A DNA stretch of 64,000 nucleotides from JAHQVI01 sp963727575 (GCA_963727575.1 CAVSIA010000012.1:1-64000), one strand, 5' to 3'. Shown: positions 1-9,037, counted from the stretch's first letter. Numbers and translations: made by a program. Notes: generated by a model from the sequence alone, not told the origin.

Positions 1-702
1 ACCCCGGATCCGACCGACAATGCGCGCCGTCTCCTCGACCGCACCGGCGCTGCCGTCGATGTTCGACCGCCGAAGCTTGGCGGCCAGAAGATGGCGGCCG
101 CAGAAGACGTAGAGCGGCAGGTAGCAATAGCAGTCGTAATAGCCGTGGAAGAACCGGCCTTCCTGATGGCCATGCAACGGATCGTCAGTGGCATCGAGGT
201 CGAGCACGATCTCACGCGGCGGCTTGCCGTGCGCATCGAGAAAAAAGTCGACGAACAGAGCCTCGATCGCTGCGCTGTCGTGGCCGATTTTATGATAACG
301 CCCAGTGGTTCCCTCGGCCGGGGCATGCTCCAGCCGGTTCAGTGTGCTCTTGCCGGCCAGCGGTCCGGGCGTCGCGGTCGCGTGATCGAGCTTGCCGAGC
401 AGTACACCGAGAACGGGATCGCGGCGCAACTCGTCATGGTCGACAAGATCCTCATAGCCCAGCGCCAGGCCGAACACACGCTGCGCGACCAACGTCTTCA
501 CCTCGTGCACCACGTAAGCAGGATGGCGGCGATCGCGAAAGCACGCGGCGAAGCGATCGACGAGTCGGAGCGCCTTGTCCGTCTCCCCAAGCAAAAGAGC
601 CCCGGCATCCGAGGACACCATGCCGCCATCGAAATCCGCGACCACACGGCGTCCGCCCGCTCTTCCGAAATCAATCTCGTTCGGGCTACACTCTGTCAGC
701 AT
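1..702 (-). CDS. IS1380-family transposase, N-terminal part
   Basis: Catalyses cut-and-paste transposition as a DDE enzyme. The reverse frame starts MLTECSPNEIDFGRAGGRRV, continues through the family-typical stretches SSDAGALLLGETDKALRLVDRFAACF and HPAYVVHEVKTLVAQRVFGLALGYEDLVDHDELRRDP in overlapping blocks, then LAGKSTLNRLEH, and then LDLDATDDPLHGHQEG, where the first catalytic Asp of the DDE triad is expected. No stop occurs before base 1, so about 234 residues are visible and the C-terminal half is missing. Start chosen as the ATG at 702. Whether the copy is intact cannot be judged. Confidence 0.85.
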   Translation of the reverse strand, partial: MLTECSPNEIDFGRAGGRRVVADFDGGMVSSDAGALLLGETDKALRLVDRFAACFRDRRHPAYVVHEVKTLVAQRVFGLALGYEDLVDHDELRRDPVLGVLLGKLDHATATPGPLAGKSTLNRLEHAPAEGTTGRYHKIGHDSAAIEALFVDFFLDAHGKPPREIVLDLDATDDPLHGHQEGRFFHGYYDCYCYLPLYVFCGRHLLAAKLRRSNIDGSAGAVEETARIVGRIRG

Positions 703-800
703 CGGGGAACTCCCTCAAATCGGTATAACTCGTTCTCGCAAAACAAGTTTACACCGTCACAGGCCCCGATGCGCCGACAACTCGTGAGAAATGCGGGCTA
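1..800 (-). mobile_element. IS1380-type insertion sequence, partial (cut by window edge)
   Basis: The reverse strand encodes the N-terminal part of an IS1380-like transposase open to the window edge. Between the transposase start and argC lies a short A/T-richer stretch. The segment at about 782-800, tcgtgagaaatgcgggcta, could be the outer terminal repeat. I place the element end there only tentatively, because the partner terminus is outside the window. The element abuts the 3' end of argC, with its stop about 14 bp away, and does not interrupt it. Confidence 0.6.
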
Positions 801-813
801 AACCGCTCGTACG

Positions 814-1863
814 CTAAGGAAACAGCGGCAATTGCCGGAGGCCGGCGGTCTCGGGCAGGTCGAACATCAGGTTGAAGTTCTGCACCGCCTGGCCGGCCGA
901 TCCTTTGACCAGATTGTCGATCACGCCGATGACGATGGCGCGCCCGGCGATGCGGTCGGAGAAGACGCCGATCTGGCAGTAGTTCGAGCCGCGCACATTC
1001 TGCGTCGCCGGGATCACGCCCTTCTTGGCCACATGGACGAACGGCTTGTCCTCATAGGCGCTCGACAGCGAGGCGCGCAGATCGTCCGGCGAGGCGCCGC
1101 CCGCCAGCCGCACATAGCAGGTGACGAGTTCGCCCCGGCTCATCGGGATCAGATGCGGGGTGAAATTGATGGTGACGCCCCGCCCGGCGATCTTGGAGAT
1201 TTCCTGCTCCATCTCCGGCGCGTGGCGGTGCGTGCCGATGCTGTAGGGCGACAGCCCCTCCCCCGCCTCGGCGAGCAGAAGGTTCTGCTTCAGCCCGCGC
1301 CCGGCGCCGCTCGTGCCGGATTTCGCGTCGATGACGATGTCGGCGGGATCGATCTGCCCGGCGCCCACCAGCGGCAGCAGCGACAGCAGCGCCGCCGTCG
1401 GATAGCAGCCGGGGCAGGCGACGAGCCGCGCATGTGCGATCAGCTCGGAATTGTGCTCGGTCAGCCCATAGACGGCTTCGGCGAGCAGGTCCTGGGCGAT
1501 GTGGTCACGGCCGTACGTGCTCTTATAGGTGTCGGGGTCGCGCAGCCGGAAGTCCGCCGACATGTCGACGACGCGCAGATCGTGCGGCAGCTCCTTGATG
1601 ATGTCCTGGGCCGTGCCGTGCGGCAGGCCGGAGAACACCACGTCGCAGCTTTCCCAGTCGGCATCCTCGGCCTTGACCAGGTCGGGCGCGTCCAGAAAGG
1701 CAAAATGCGGGAAAACCTCGGCCAGAGGCTTGCCCGCATGGCTGGAGGCGGCGAGAACGCCGATCTCCATGTTCGGATGGCAGGCGGCCAGCCGGATCAG
1801 GTCGGCGCCGGTATAGCCCGACGCGCCAATCACACCGATCCGGATGGCGTCTTCCCGCGACAT
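814..1863 (-). CDS. argC: N-acetyl-gamma-glutamyl-phosphate reductase
   Basis: NADPH-dependent reduction of N-acetylglutamyl phosphate to the semialdehyde, third step of arginine biosynthesis, cytoplasmic. The N-terminus carries the nucleotide-binding loop GVIGASGYTGADLIRL (residues 10-25). The active-site cysteine is C153 in the signature ACPGCYPTA. The 349-residue length is normal for the family. It is the third gene of rplM-rpsI-argC, starting 11 bp after rpsI, so it is probably cotranscribed with the ribosomal genes, an order common in Rhizobiales. No frame disruption seen. Confidence 0.97.
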   Translation of the reverse strand: MSREDAIRIGVIGASGYTGADLIRLAACHPNMEIGVLAASSHAGKPLAEVFPHFAFLDAPDLVKAEDADWESCDVVFSGLPHGTAQDIIKELPHDLRVVDMSADFRLRDPDTYKSTYGRDHIAQDLLAEAVYGLTEHNSELIAHARLVACPGCYPTAALLSLLPLVGAGQIDPADIVIDAKSGTSGAGRGLKQNLLLAEAGEGLSPYSIGTHRHAPEMEQEISKIAGRGVTINFTPHLIPMSRGELVTCYVRLAGGASPDDLRASLSSAYEDKPFVHVAKKGVIPATQNVRGSNYCQIGVFSDRIAGRAIVIGVIDNLVKGSAGQAVQNFNLMFDLPETAGLRQLPLFP

Positions 1864-1874
1864 TGGCGTTTCGC

Positions 1875-2354
1875 TTAGCGCTTCGAGAACTGGAAGCTGC
1901 GCCGTGCCTTGGCCTTACCGTATTTCTTGCGCTCGACCGTGCGGCTGTCGCGCGTGAGGAAGCCGGCCTTCTTCAGCGAGCCGCGCAGTTCCGGCTCATA
2001 GAAGGTCAGCGCCCGGGCGAGGCCGTGGCGAACGGCACCGGCCTGACCGGAAAGGCCACCGCCCGCGACCGTGCAGACCACGTCGTACTGGCTGGAGCGA
2101 TCGGTCAGCTCAAGCGGCTGCTTCAGGATCATCCGCAGGGCCGGACGGGCGAAGTAGGTGTCCAGCTCCTTGCCATTCACCGTGATCTTGCCGGGGCCGG
2201 GCTTGACCCAGACGCGCGCAACGGCGTCCTTCCGCTTGCCGGTCGCGTAAGCGCGGCCATGCGCGTCGATCTTCTGCACGTGAACGGGGGCCGAAAGGGT
2301 CTGCGCCGCTTCGCCGCCGCCGAGTTCGCTGAGAGATTTGATTTCTGTTGCCAT
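1875..2354 (-). CDS. rpsI: 30S ribosomal protein S9
   Basis: Small-subunit head protein whose C-terminal tail reaches the P-site tRNA. The conserved core YATGKRKDAVARVWVKPG and the basic C-terminal tail ending KKYGKAKARRSFQFSKR are present. At 159 residues it has the N-terminal extension usual in alphaproteobacteria. Its ATG overlaps the rplM stop (TAATG), implying translational coupling, and it precedes argC. Confidence 0.97.
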   Translation of the reverse strand: MATEIKSLSELGGGEAAQTLSAPVHVQKIDAHGRAYATGKRKDAVARVWVKPGPGKITVNGKELDTYFARPALRMILKQPLELTDRSSQYDVVCTVAGGGLSGQAGAVRHGLARALTFYEPELRGSLKKAGFLTRDSRTVERKKYGKAKARRSFQFSKR

Positions 2355-2821
2355 TAGTTCGCTCTCCCCAGATTCTTCTTGTTCAGCGCCGCGATGTCGA
2401 CCGTCTCGGGCTGCTGTGCCTCATGGGGATGTTCGGAGCCGCCGTAGACTCGCAGGTTTCTCAATTGCTGGCGTGACAGCGGGCCGCCGGGAAGCATGCG
2501 CTGCACCGCCTTGGTCAGCACGCGCTCGGGGAACCGTCCGTCGAGGATCTTGTCCGCCGTCCGCTCCTTGATGCCGCCGGGATAGCCGGTGTGCCAGTAA
2601 TAGACTTTCTTGGTGCGCTTGTTGCCGGTGAACCGGACCTGCGCCGCATTGACGACGATGACATTGTCGCCGCAATCCATGTGCGGCGTGAACGTCGCCT
2701 TGTGCTTACCGCGCAGACGGGTGGCGATCAGAGCCGCAAGACGGCCGACCACGAGCCCCTTCGCATCGATCAGCACCCACTTCTTTTCGATATCCGAGGG
2801 CTTTGCCGAAAAGGTTTTCAT
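2354..2821 (-). CDS. rplM: 50S ribosomal protein L13
   Basis: Early-assembly large-subunit protein. Family stretches seen are KKWVLIDAKGLVVGRLA, GDNVIVVNAAQVRFTGNK and KVYYWHTGYPGGIKERT. The start is set at MKTFSAKP, the usual rhizobial N-terminus; an in-frame ATG four codons upstream (2833) is also possible. The longer upstream open frame has no family support. First gene of rplM-rpsI-argC, stop overlapping the rpsI ATG. Confidence 0.95.
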   Translation of the reverse strand: MKTFSAKPSDIEKKWVLIDAKGLVVGRLAALIATRLRGKHKATFTPHMDCGDNVIVVNAAQVRFTGNKRTKKVYYWHTGYPGGIKERTADKILDGRFPERVLTKAVQRMLPGGPLSRQQLRNLRVYGGSEHPHEAQQPETVDIAALNKKNLGRAN

Positions 2822-3016
2822 CATTTCGTCCATAAAGATCTGCGACCGCTTCGGGCTGAAGGGCCGCGCAAATCCAAGGCCAGATTTCGGGAACGATCGT
2901 TTGACGAGCCGCCGGGGCGCAGCAAACGATTTCGCAAGATTTCTATCCGATTGGCCGGCTCCGGTCAAGCGCACATTTTTTGAAAAAACTCAATAAAATC
3001 AATACGTTAGATTAAA

Positions 3017-3030
3017 GGTATTATAATACC
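3017..3030. repeat. 14-bp perfect palindrome GGTATTATAATACC
   Basis: A perfect AT-rich palindrome containing TATAAT spans the stop codon of the thioesterase gene, about 195 bp upstream of rplM. It could act as a -10 element or an operator, but no convincing -35 was found on either strand, so the role is open. Confidence 0.4.
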
Positions 3031-3494
3031 GTACTCTTTATTCCTCGGCGCGGCGGGGCTCCTGCCGGAATCGCGTAGGTCGCGGTGGCATGTGCGGCAA
3101 GCTCGGATTCGCCGTCCGAGTGCATGGCGATCTCGCCGACCGCCAGCCGCTTGCCGATCTTCAGGATGCGGGCGTCGGCGATCATGTCGACCGGTGCCGG
3201 CTTGCGCAGGAAATTGATGTTGAGATTGGTGGTTACCGCGAGCGGACGCGGGCCGACCTGGGCGAGCACGGCGACATACATGGCCAGATCGGCGAGCGCG
3301 AACATGGCCGGCCCGGAGATCGTGCCGCCGGGGCGGAGCGTGCGCTCGTGAAACACCATTCGCATCCGCACGCAAGGGCCATCCACATCCTCGACGACGA
3401 ACCGCCGCCCGTCGACATTGATCTGTGGAAACTCGCTGTGGAGAAAGTCGTGCAGTTCCTCCACCGTCATCTTGGGTCTAAAGGGTTCGACCAT
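3021..3494 (-). CDS. PaaI/hotdog-fold acyl-CoA thioesterase
   Basis: Probably hydrolyses acyl- or aryl-CoA thioesters in the cytoplasm. The hotdog signature GGTISGPAMFALADLAMYVA (about residues 65-84) matches the PaaI-type loop and helix, followed by TTNLNINFLRKP, the strand that lines the substrate site. Start set at MVEPFRPK because GGAGGAG lies 9 nt upstream; the open frame runs 20 codons further but without a ribosome site. About 157 residues. Substrate unknown. Confidence 0.85.
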   Translation of the reverse strand: MVEPFRPKMTVEELHDFLHSEFPQINVDGRRFVVEDVDGPCVRMRMVFHERTLRPGGTISGPAMFALADLAMYVAVLAQVGPRPLAVTTNLNINFLRKPAPVDMIADARILKIGKRLAVGEIAMHSDGESELAAHATATYAIPAGAPPRRGIKSTVL

Positions 3495-3575
3495 GCGCGC
3501 ATTCTCCTCCCGCTGCATTGAACTCACGATTTCACCACTTTTAGAGGCGATCAAGTCAGACAGGGAACTATAAAA

Positions 3576-3592
3576 GGCCGCAATAAGCGGCC
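3576..3592. other. short perfect hairpin GGCCGC-AATAA-GCGGCC
   Basis: A six-pair stem with a five-base loop lies in the 5' leader of the following secreted-protein gene, between two divergent genes. It could be a short terminator-like or leader structure, but no T-tract follows. Confidence 0.35.
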
Positions 3593-3613
3593 CGGATAAG
3601 AAAGAGGGCCAAT

Positions 3614-4180
3614 ATGATCAAACCAAATCGCCTCACGACGGCGCTTGCAATCGCGTTGACGACAGTGTCGCTCGTCGTCTTGCCGCACGTTCTTCATGCG
3701 AAAGCAGCAAGCGACGACCGCGTTCTCACGGCAAAGGCGGTCGAACAATTTGTGGCCAGCTTCCCGGATGTGAAGTCGATTGCCATCAAATATGCCAAGG
3801 ACAAGAAGGCCGAAGTCAAGGCAACGAAGAAGCCGCTGGTGGCCGTGATCGCGGCCGTATCCGACGGCGTGGCGGTCAAGGAAGTCGACAAGACCGTTCA
3901 GACCTATGGTTTCAAGGGCTCCGGCGAATGGGTGGCCGTGGCCGACAAGATCGCGCGGGCTTACGCGCATATCAAGACGGGCGGCCAAAGCAGCAAGGCT
4001 CAGCGAAAGCTGAAGAAGGCGATCGGCAAGATCGAGAAGAACGACTTTCTCAGCGACGGCCAGAAGGCCAAGCTGGTCGAGGCGCTTCGCCACAACGCCG
4101 GTGCTCTCGACGCGCCGCCGCCGGAAAACGTCGAGGTGGTCAAGCCGATGATGGCGCAGATCGACGCGGTAATGCAATAG
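3614..4180 (+). CDS. secreted protein of unknown function
   Basis: 188 residues with a clear Sec signal: basic MIKPNR, a hydrophobic core ALAIALTTVSLVVLPHV, and likely cleavage near HAKAAS (about residue 32). The mature part is Lys/Ala-rich and helical with no cysteines or recognisable catalytic motif. It is preceded by a GAGGGCC ribosome site and transcribed toward the enoyl-CoA hydratase gene 42 bp downstream. I do not recognise a family. A periplasmic structural or binding role is only a guess. Confidence 0.7.
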   Translation: MIKPNRLTTALAIALTTVSLVVLPHVLHAKAASDDRVLTAKAVEQFVASFPDVKSIAIKYAKDKKAEVKATKKPLVAVIAAVSDGVAVKEVDKTVQTYGFKGSGEWVAVADKIARAYAHIKTGGQSSKAQRKLKKAIGKIEKNDFLSDGQKAKLVEALRHNAGALDAPPPENVEVVKPMMAQIDAVMQ

Positions 4181-4222
4181 AGCCGCGATGGCGCTAGACT
4201 GGGGCGAAACGAGGTCCGTCCC

Positions 4223-5042
4223 ATGACAGCAATACCGGCCGCATCGGATACCGGCGAGTTCATGCCTGCTGCGTGAAGATCGCGGCGCCGTGGCGATCCT
4301 GACGCTGAACCGGCCGCAGGCCCGCAACAGCCTCTCCGAACCGCTTCTCCGGGCGATGGCGGATGCATTCGCGGCCCTCGCCGATGACCGGGCAATTCAC
4401 GCCGTGGTCATCGCCGCGGCGCCTCCGGCGTTCTGTGCCGGGCACGATTTGCGCGAAATAACCACGCACCGCGAAGACCCCGACCGGGGCCGCGCCTTCT
4501 TCGAGCAGCTTATGCGGCTGTGCTCCAGGGTCATGCAGGCGGTGATGGCGTGTCCGAAGCCGGTGATCGCCGCGGTCGAAGGGGCGGCCTCGGCCGCAGG
4601 CTGCCAGCTTGTGGCGAGCTGCGACCTGGCTGTCGCCTCCCGCGAGGCGCGCTTTGCCACTCCTGGCGTCAATATCGGCCTGTTCTGCTCGACGCCGATG
4701 GTGGCGCTGTCCCGCAATGTCAGCCGCAAGCACGCGATGGAGATGCTGCTGCTCGGCGAGCTGATTTCTGCCGAGAAAGCGGCGGAGATCGGGCTGGTCA
4801 ATTGCGTCGTCGACGCCAACGAGGTGTTCGTCGAGGCGCTGGCTCTCGCGGAGCGGATTTCGGCAAAGTCGCCGCTCACCCTGAAGACGGGCAAGGAAGC
4901 CTTCTACCGCCAGATCGAAATGCCGGTCGCGGAGGCTTACGACTATGCGGCAAGGGTGATGGTGGAGAATATGATGCGGCGCGACTCCGAGGAAGGCATC
5001 GGCGCGTTTCTGGATAAGCGCCCGCCGCGCTGGCCGGATTAG
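4223..5042 (+). CDS. enoyl-CoA hydratase/isomerase family protein (one frameshift)
   Basis: Crotonase-fold enzyme, probably a hydratase of enoyl-CoA thioesters. Motifs include LTLNRPQARNSLS, AFCAGHDLREI (oxyanion-hole strand) and AAVEGAASAAGCQLVASCDL (second oxyanion loop). The natural start appears to be the ATG at 4223 (MTAIPAASDTGEF). One extra base near 4264-4266 throws that frame out, and deleting it restores LLREDRGAVAILTLN. Without correction only the frame from 4290 is open. About 272 residues when repaired. Confidence 0.88.
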
Positions 5043-5048
5043 AAGAAA

Positions 5049-5074
5049 ATGGAGGACGCCGAAGCATCCTCCAT
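5049..5074. terminator. bidirectional hairpin between convergent genes
   Basis: ATGGAGG pairs with CCTCCAT around a GC-containing loop, between the convergent enoyl-CoA hydratase and EF-hand genes. A-rich sequence lies on the left, giving a U-run for the leftward transcript. Confidence 0.6.
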
Positions 5075-5081
5075 AGTCGAT

Positions 5082-5372
5082 TTAGCCGTGTTTGCCTTCA
5101 AGCGCGTCTACGGCGCCCTTCTTACAGGCAACGGTCCGTTCTTCCGCGGAAATCCGGCCGTCGCCATTCACGTCGACGTCACTCTCGATCTTGCTGAAGT
5201 TCGGATATTCGCGGCTATCGACATATCCGTCCCCATTCGCGTCGAGCTTGCCGACATCCGCGACGCAAAGCTGCGGGTCGACATAGTCAGGAGAGGCAGC
5301 GTTGACCGCTGAAATGCCAGTGGCACCACCAACCGTCACAAGCGCTGCAAGGGCCATATGAGAGAGCTTCAT
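5082..5372 (-). CDS. small secreted EF-hand protein
   Basis: 96 residues with a Sec signal (MKLSHMALAALVTVGGATG, cleavage near VNAAS). The mature part has two calcium-loop motifs, DANGDGYVDSRE and DVNGDGRISAEE, so it probably binds Ca2+ in the periplasm. Two cysteines could form a disulfide. Start chosen by AAGGAG eight bases upstream; the open frame continues 41 codons further without support. Function beyond calcium binding is unknown. Confidence 0.85.
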   Translation of the reverse strand: MKLSHMALAALVTVGGATGISAVNAASPDYVDPQLCVADVGKLDANGDGYVDSREYPNFSKIESDVDVNGDGRISAEERTVACKKGAVDALEGKHG

Positions 5373-5565
5373 GATCTTCTCCTTTTTGATCAGCCTTTTT
5401 AGCCGGCTTGTTTTGCCTAACTGTTCGGGTAACGCGAGACCGGCGCGGCGTGTTCCGATATTCTTCCGGCCGCAGGGTCGACTGCGACAGAGCAACGCCC
5501 CATGATTTGATTTGCGAGGTCCGACAACTATTTGTGATATGCAAGCCCGTTCGCGGAAGGATCCT

Positions 5566-6084
5566 ATGAACCACGACAGCTATCCTGACGGTTACATCCG
5601 CGACATCCTGCGGAACTGCAAAATTTTTGCCATGGTCGGCGCCAGCCCCAACCAGGTCAGGCCGAGCTATTTCGTGCTGAAATATCTGCTGGCCAAGGGC
5701 TACCGCGTGTTTCCGGTCAATCCCGGCCATGCCGGCAAGCAGATCTGCGGCCAGACGGTCTACGCGAAGCTCGCCGACATTCCCGAGCCGGTCGAAATCG
5801 TGGACGTGTTCCGCAATTCGGAAGCCGCGCTCGAAGTCACGAGGGAAGCGATCGCCATCGGCGCGAAGGTCGTCTGGATGCAACTCGGGGTGCGCAATGA
5901 CGAAGCCGCGCAGCTTGCCGAAGCGGCGGGGCTAAGGGTGGTGATGAATCGCTGCCCGAAGATCGAATACGGCCGGCTGTCGGGGGAAATCGGCTGGGCG
6001 GGCGTGCATACCGGCATGATCTCCAGCCAGCGCCCGATTCTCGGGCCGAAGGGATTCCAGAACCTTTCCATCGGCGAGGATTGA
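5566..6084 (+). CDS. CoA-binding domain protein (YccU-like)
   Basis: Rossmann-type CoA-binding protein of about 172 residues. The fold is shown by the loop MVGASPNQVRPSYFVLKYL, the strand GYRVFPVNPG, and the motifs VEIVDVFRN, VVWMQLGV and VMNRCPKIEYGRL. The start at MNHDSYPDG has GGAAGG upstream. The family is widespread and its physiological role is unsettled. Divergent from the EF-hand gene, convergent with nothing. Confidence 0.85.
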   Translation: MNHDSYPDGYIRDILRNCKIFAMVGASPNQVRPSYFVLKYLLAKGYRVFPVNPGHAGKQICGQTVYAKLADIPEPVEIVDVFRNSEAALEVTREAIAIGAKVVWMQLGVRNDEAAQLAEAAGLRVVMNRCPKIEYGRLSGEIGWAGVHTGMISSQRPILGPKGFQNLSIGED

Positions 6085-6134
6085 CGCGCCGTCAGGGTCT
6101 TGCGGAAACCGACCGGTCGTGCTAATTTTTGCCG

Positions 6135-6740
6135 ATGAGCGCAACCAGCAAGGGCGGGCGCACGCGCGCCGAAATCATCGACAAGGCGTTTCTGCTGGCC
6201 GGCGAGATCGGCCTGGAGAATGTCACGCTCGGCACGCTGGCCGGCGAAACCGGGCTTTCGAAAAGCGGCCTGTTCGCGCATTTCAAGTCGAAAGAAGCCC
6301 TGCAGCTCGACCTCCTCGAAGACGTTCGCAATCGCTTCATTGCCCAGGTCATCGTGCCTTCGGCGAACGAGCCCCGCGGCGAGCGCCGGGTGCGCGCCTT
6401 TCTTTCGCATTATCTCAACTGGATCGAAACCTCGCATCCCAAGGGCGGCTGCCTGTACATGGCGCTGTCCTTCGAATATGACGACCGCCCCGGCCCGATC
6501 AGAGACAAGGTCCTGGTCAATCACCTCGATCTCGCCGATACGATCCGCCGCATCGTCCAGACTGCGGTCGATGAAGGCGAATTCCGACCCGACCTGGACA
6601 CGGAGCGCTTCTTTTACGAGGTGATGGGCATCGTCATGGCTTATCATCACCGGGCGAAGTTTCTCCAGCTTCCGAATGCCCGCGCCTACGCCGCCTCAGC
6701 CTTCGAGGCTCTCGTCGAGCGCAGCCGCGCACCTGCCTGA
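6135..6740 (+). CDS. TetR-family transcriptional regulator
   Basis: N-terminal TetR helix-turn-helix (about residues 10-60): TRAEIIDKAFLLAGEIGLENVTLG followed, after the break, by LAGETGLSKSGLFAHF, with the conserved GLFAHFKSKEAL recognition helix. The C-terminal ligand domain includes GGCLYMALSFEYDDRPG. Start at ATG 6135 (MSATSKGG); an upstream TTG gives two extra residues. It lies 26 bp before an alpha/beta hydrolase gene and is probably cotranscribed with and controlling it. Confidence 0.9.
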   Translation: MSATSKGGRTRAEIIDKAFLLAGEIGLENVTLGTLAGETGLSKSGLFAHFKSKEALQLDLLEDVRNRFIAQVIVPSANEPRGERRVRAFLSHYLNWIETSHPKGGCLYMALSFEYDDRPGPIRDKVLVNHLDLADTIRRIVQTAVDEGEFRPDLDTERFFYEVMGIVMAYHHRAKFLQLPNARAYAASAFEALVERSRAPA

Positions 6741-6766
6741 CGTCTTATCTCTGCAAGGAGCCGAAC

Positions 6767-7654
6767 ATGGCCGTTTCCGACCCATCCACGCTTACTCTGT
6801 CTCCCAAAAATAGCACGACCGATCATGCTATAACTCTGCCAATTCCGAAGGCCATGCGGCTCGCGTTCCGGCTGGCGAGCCAGCTCTCGCCCGGCCTTGC
6901 CGGAGAGATGGGGCGGCTCACATTCTTCCACCCGCCCCGCCTCTTTTATACCGATCCGCAGCGGCAGCTTCTCGACGCCGCCGAGCGCTTCGATCTCGTC
7001 GCGATGGACCGAAAGGTCGCCGCCTATAGCTGGGGCAGCGGACCGACGGTGCTTCTGATTCACGGCTGGGGCGGCCATTCGGGGCAGATGACCGAATTCG
7101 TCGACCCGCTCTTGCGCGCCGGCTTCCGCGTCATCGCCGTCGACATGCCTGCCCACGGCCAGTCCGAAGGGCGGCTCAGTTCGCTCGTCCATTTTGGGGC
7201 GGTGATCGCCAAGGCCGGGCGGCAGTTCGGGCCGGTTCACGGCGTGATTTCCCACTCGCTGGGCGGGGCCGGGCTCGTCCATGCCTTCCTCGACGGGCTG
7301 GAGGCGCGACGGGCGGTGCTGATCTCGCCGCAGGCGCATTTCAACGATTATTGGCGGCTGTTCCGCAATGCGCTCGGAATGACCGACGCGGTCTGGCGAT
7401 CGATGGTCGAGCGGTCGGAACGCTGGCTGGGAATGCCGTTCTCCGCCGTCCATCCTTGCGTCGGCGCGCCCGACATGACAACGCCGGCTCTGATCGTGCA
7501 TGGCCTGAAGGACCGCGTCAGCCCGATCGCCCAAGGCCGCGAGCTGGCGCGTTTGTGGCCTGGGGCGCGGATCACCGAGCTGGATACGGGGCATCTGTCG
7601 ATCCTGCGCGAGCTCCAGGCGATCCGCGCCGCCGCCGAATTCATGCGCGGCTGA
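6767..7654 (+). CDS. alpha/beta-fold hydrolase
   Basis: Soluble serine hydrolase of 295 residues. The nucleophile is Ser164 in SHSLGG, the acid probably Asp249 in VHGLKDRVSP, and the base His276 in DTGHLSI. The oxyanion segment is LIHGWGGHSGQ. An AAGGAG ribosome site precedes the ATG. It follows the TetR gene directly, so it may detoxify or process the molecule that regulator senses. Substrate unknown. Confidence 0.88.
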   Translation: MAVSDPSTLTLSPKNSTTDHAITLPIPKAMRLAFRLASQLSPGLAGEMGRLTFFHPPRLFYTDPQRQLLDAAERFDLVAMDRKVAAYSWGSGPTVLLIHGWGGHSGQMTEFVDPLLRAGFRVIAVDMPAHGQSEGRLSSLVHFGAVIAKAGRQFGPVHGVISHSLGGAGLVHAFLDGLEARRAVLISPQAHFNDYWRLFRNALGMTDAVWRSMVERSERWLGMPFSAVHPCVGAPDMTTPALIVHGLKDRVSPIAQGRELARLWPGARITELDTGHLSILRELQAIRAAAEFMRG

Positions 7655-7741
7655 GGCGCGGGAGATGCCTCACGACAAAGCTCTTGCGCCAATTCTGAGA
7701 AGCTGGTTCCCTCTGCCGATAATCGACGAGAGGAGCCCAAG

Positions 7742-9028
7742 ATGACCGAAGAGCGCCAGCCTGGTTTCGATACGCTTGCCATCCATGCCGGGGCCCAGCC
7801 GGACCCGGCGACCGGCGCGCGGGTGACGCCGATCTATCAGACCACGTCCTATGTCTTCGACGATGTCGATCACGCCGCGGCGCTGTTCAATCTGGAGACG
7901 TTCGGCAACATCTACACCCGCATCATGAACCCCACCCAGGCGGTTCTCGAAGCGCGCATCGCCGCGCTCGAAGGCGGCACCGCGGCGCTCGCCGCCGCAT
8001 CGGGTCACGGCGCGCAGCTTCTCGTCTTCCACACGCTTCTCGAGCCCGGCGACGAGTTCATCGCCGCGGGCCAGCTCTATGGCGGCTCGATCAACCAGTT
8101 CAACCACGCCTTCAAGAAGTTCAACTGGAACGTCGCCTGGGCCAATGCCGACGATCCGTCGAGCTTCGAGCGCGCGCTGACCCCGAAGACCAAGGCGATC
8201 TTCATCGAATCCATCGCCAATCCGGGCGGCGTCGTCGTCGACATCCCCGCGATCTCCGCGATCGCCAAGAAAGCCGGCGTGCCGCTGATCGTCGACAACA
8301 CGCTGGCGACGCCGTATCTATGCCGGCCGAAGGAGTTCGGCGCCGACATCATCGTCCACTCGCTGACGAAATTCCTCGGCGGCCACGGCAATTCCGTCGG
8401 CGGCGTGCTGGTCGATTGCGGCACCTTCGACTGGATCGGCTCGGGCAAATACCCGACGCTCTCCGCGCCCTGCCCGTCCTATCACGGCATGGTGCTCGCC
8501 GAGACCTTCGGCAATTTCGCCTTCGCCATCGCCGCCCGCGTGCTGGGCCTGCGCGACCTCGGCCCGGCGATTTCGCCGATGAACGCCTTCCTCGTCCTGA
8601 CCGGCATCGAGACCCTGCCTTTGCGCATGGAGCGGCATTGCGAGAACGCGCTCGCCGTCGCCACATGGCTGGAAGCGCGCCCGGAAGTCGCCTGGGTGAA
8701 CTATGCCGGACTGCCGGAAAGCAAATATCACGGGCTGGCGCAGAAGATCTGCCCGAAGGGAGCCGGCGCGGTGTTCACCTTCGGCCTGAAGGGCGGCTAT
8801 GACGCCGGCATCAAGCTGGTGTCGAACGTCAAGCTGTTCTCGCATCTGGCCAATATCGGCGACACGCGCTCGCTGATCATCCATCCCGCCTCCACGACCC
8901 ACCGCCAGCTCACCGCCGAACAGCGCGGCTCCGCCGGCGCGGGCGACGACGTCGTGCGGCTGTCGGTCGGCCTTGAGGACAAGGCGGATATCATCGCCGA
9001 TCTGGAGCAGGCGCTCGCCGCACTTTAA
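7742..9028 (+). CDS. metY: O-acetylhomoserine sulfhydrylase (aminocarboxypropyltransferase)
   Basis: PLP enzyme that makes homocysteine or methionine from O-acetylhomoserine and sulfide or methanethiol. The PLP lysine is K210 in HSLTKFLGGHGNSVGG. N-terminal GFDTLAIHAGAQPD and IYQTTSYVF are typical. 428 residues is full length for the Cys/Met-metabolism family. GAGAGGAG lies just before the ATG. No SAM-riboswitch consensus was seen in the short upstream gap. No frame breaks. Confidence 0.95.
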   Translation: MTEERQPGFDTLAIHAGAQPDPATGARVTPIYQTTSYVFDDVDHAAALFNLETFGNIYTRIMNPTQAVLEARIAALEGGTAALAAASGHGAQLLVFHTLLEPGDEFIAAGQLYGGSINQFNHAFKKFNWNVAWANADDPSSFERALTPKTKAIFIESIANPGGVVVDIPAISAIAKKAGVPLIVDNTLATPYLCRPKEFGADIIVHSLTKFLGGHGNSVGGVLVDCGTFDWIGSGKYPTLSAPCPSYHGMVLAETFGNFAFAIAARVLGLRDLGPAISPMNAFLVLTGIETLPLRMERHCENALAVATWLEARPEVAWVNYAGLPESKYHGLAQKICPKGAGAVFTFGLKGGYDAGIKLVSNVKLFSHLANIGDTRSLIIHPASTTHRQLTAEQRGSAGAGDDVVRLSVGLEDKADIIADLEQALAAL

Positions 9029-9037
9029 GCGGTTCAC

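Noticed and set aside
91..801. 236-codon forward frame at the left edge
   Set aside because: The reverse strand encodes a recognisable IS1380 transposase over the same bases, so the forward frame is a shadow.
7655..7741. SAM riboswitch upstream of metY
   Set aside because: The gap is short and I could not find a SAM-II-like consensus or pseudoknot arrangement.
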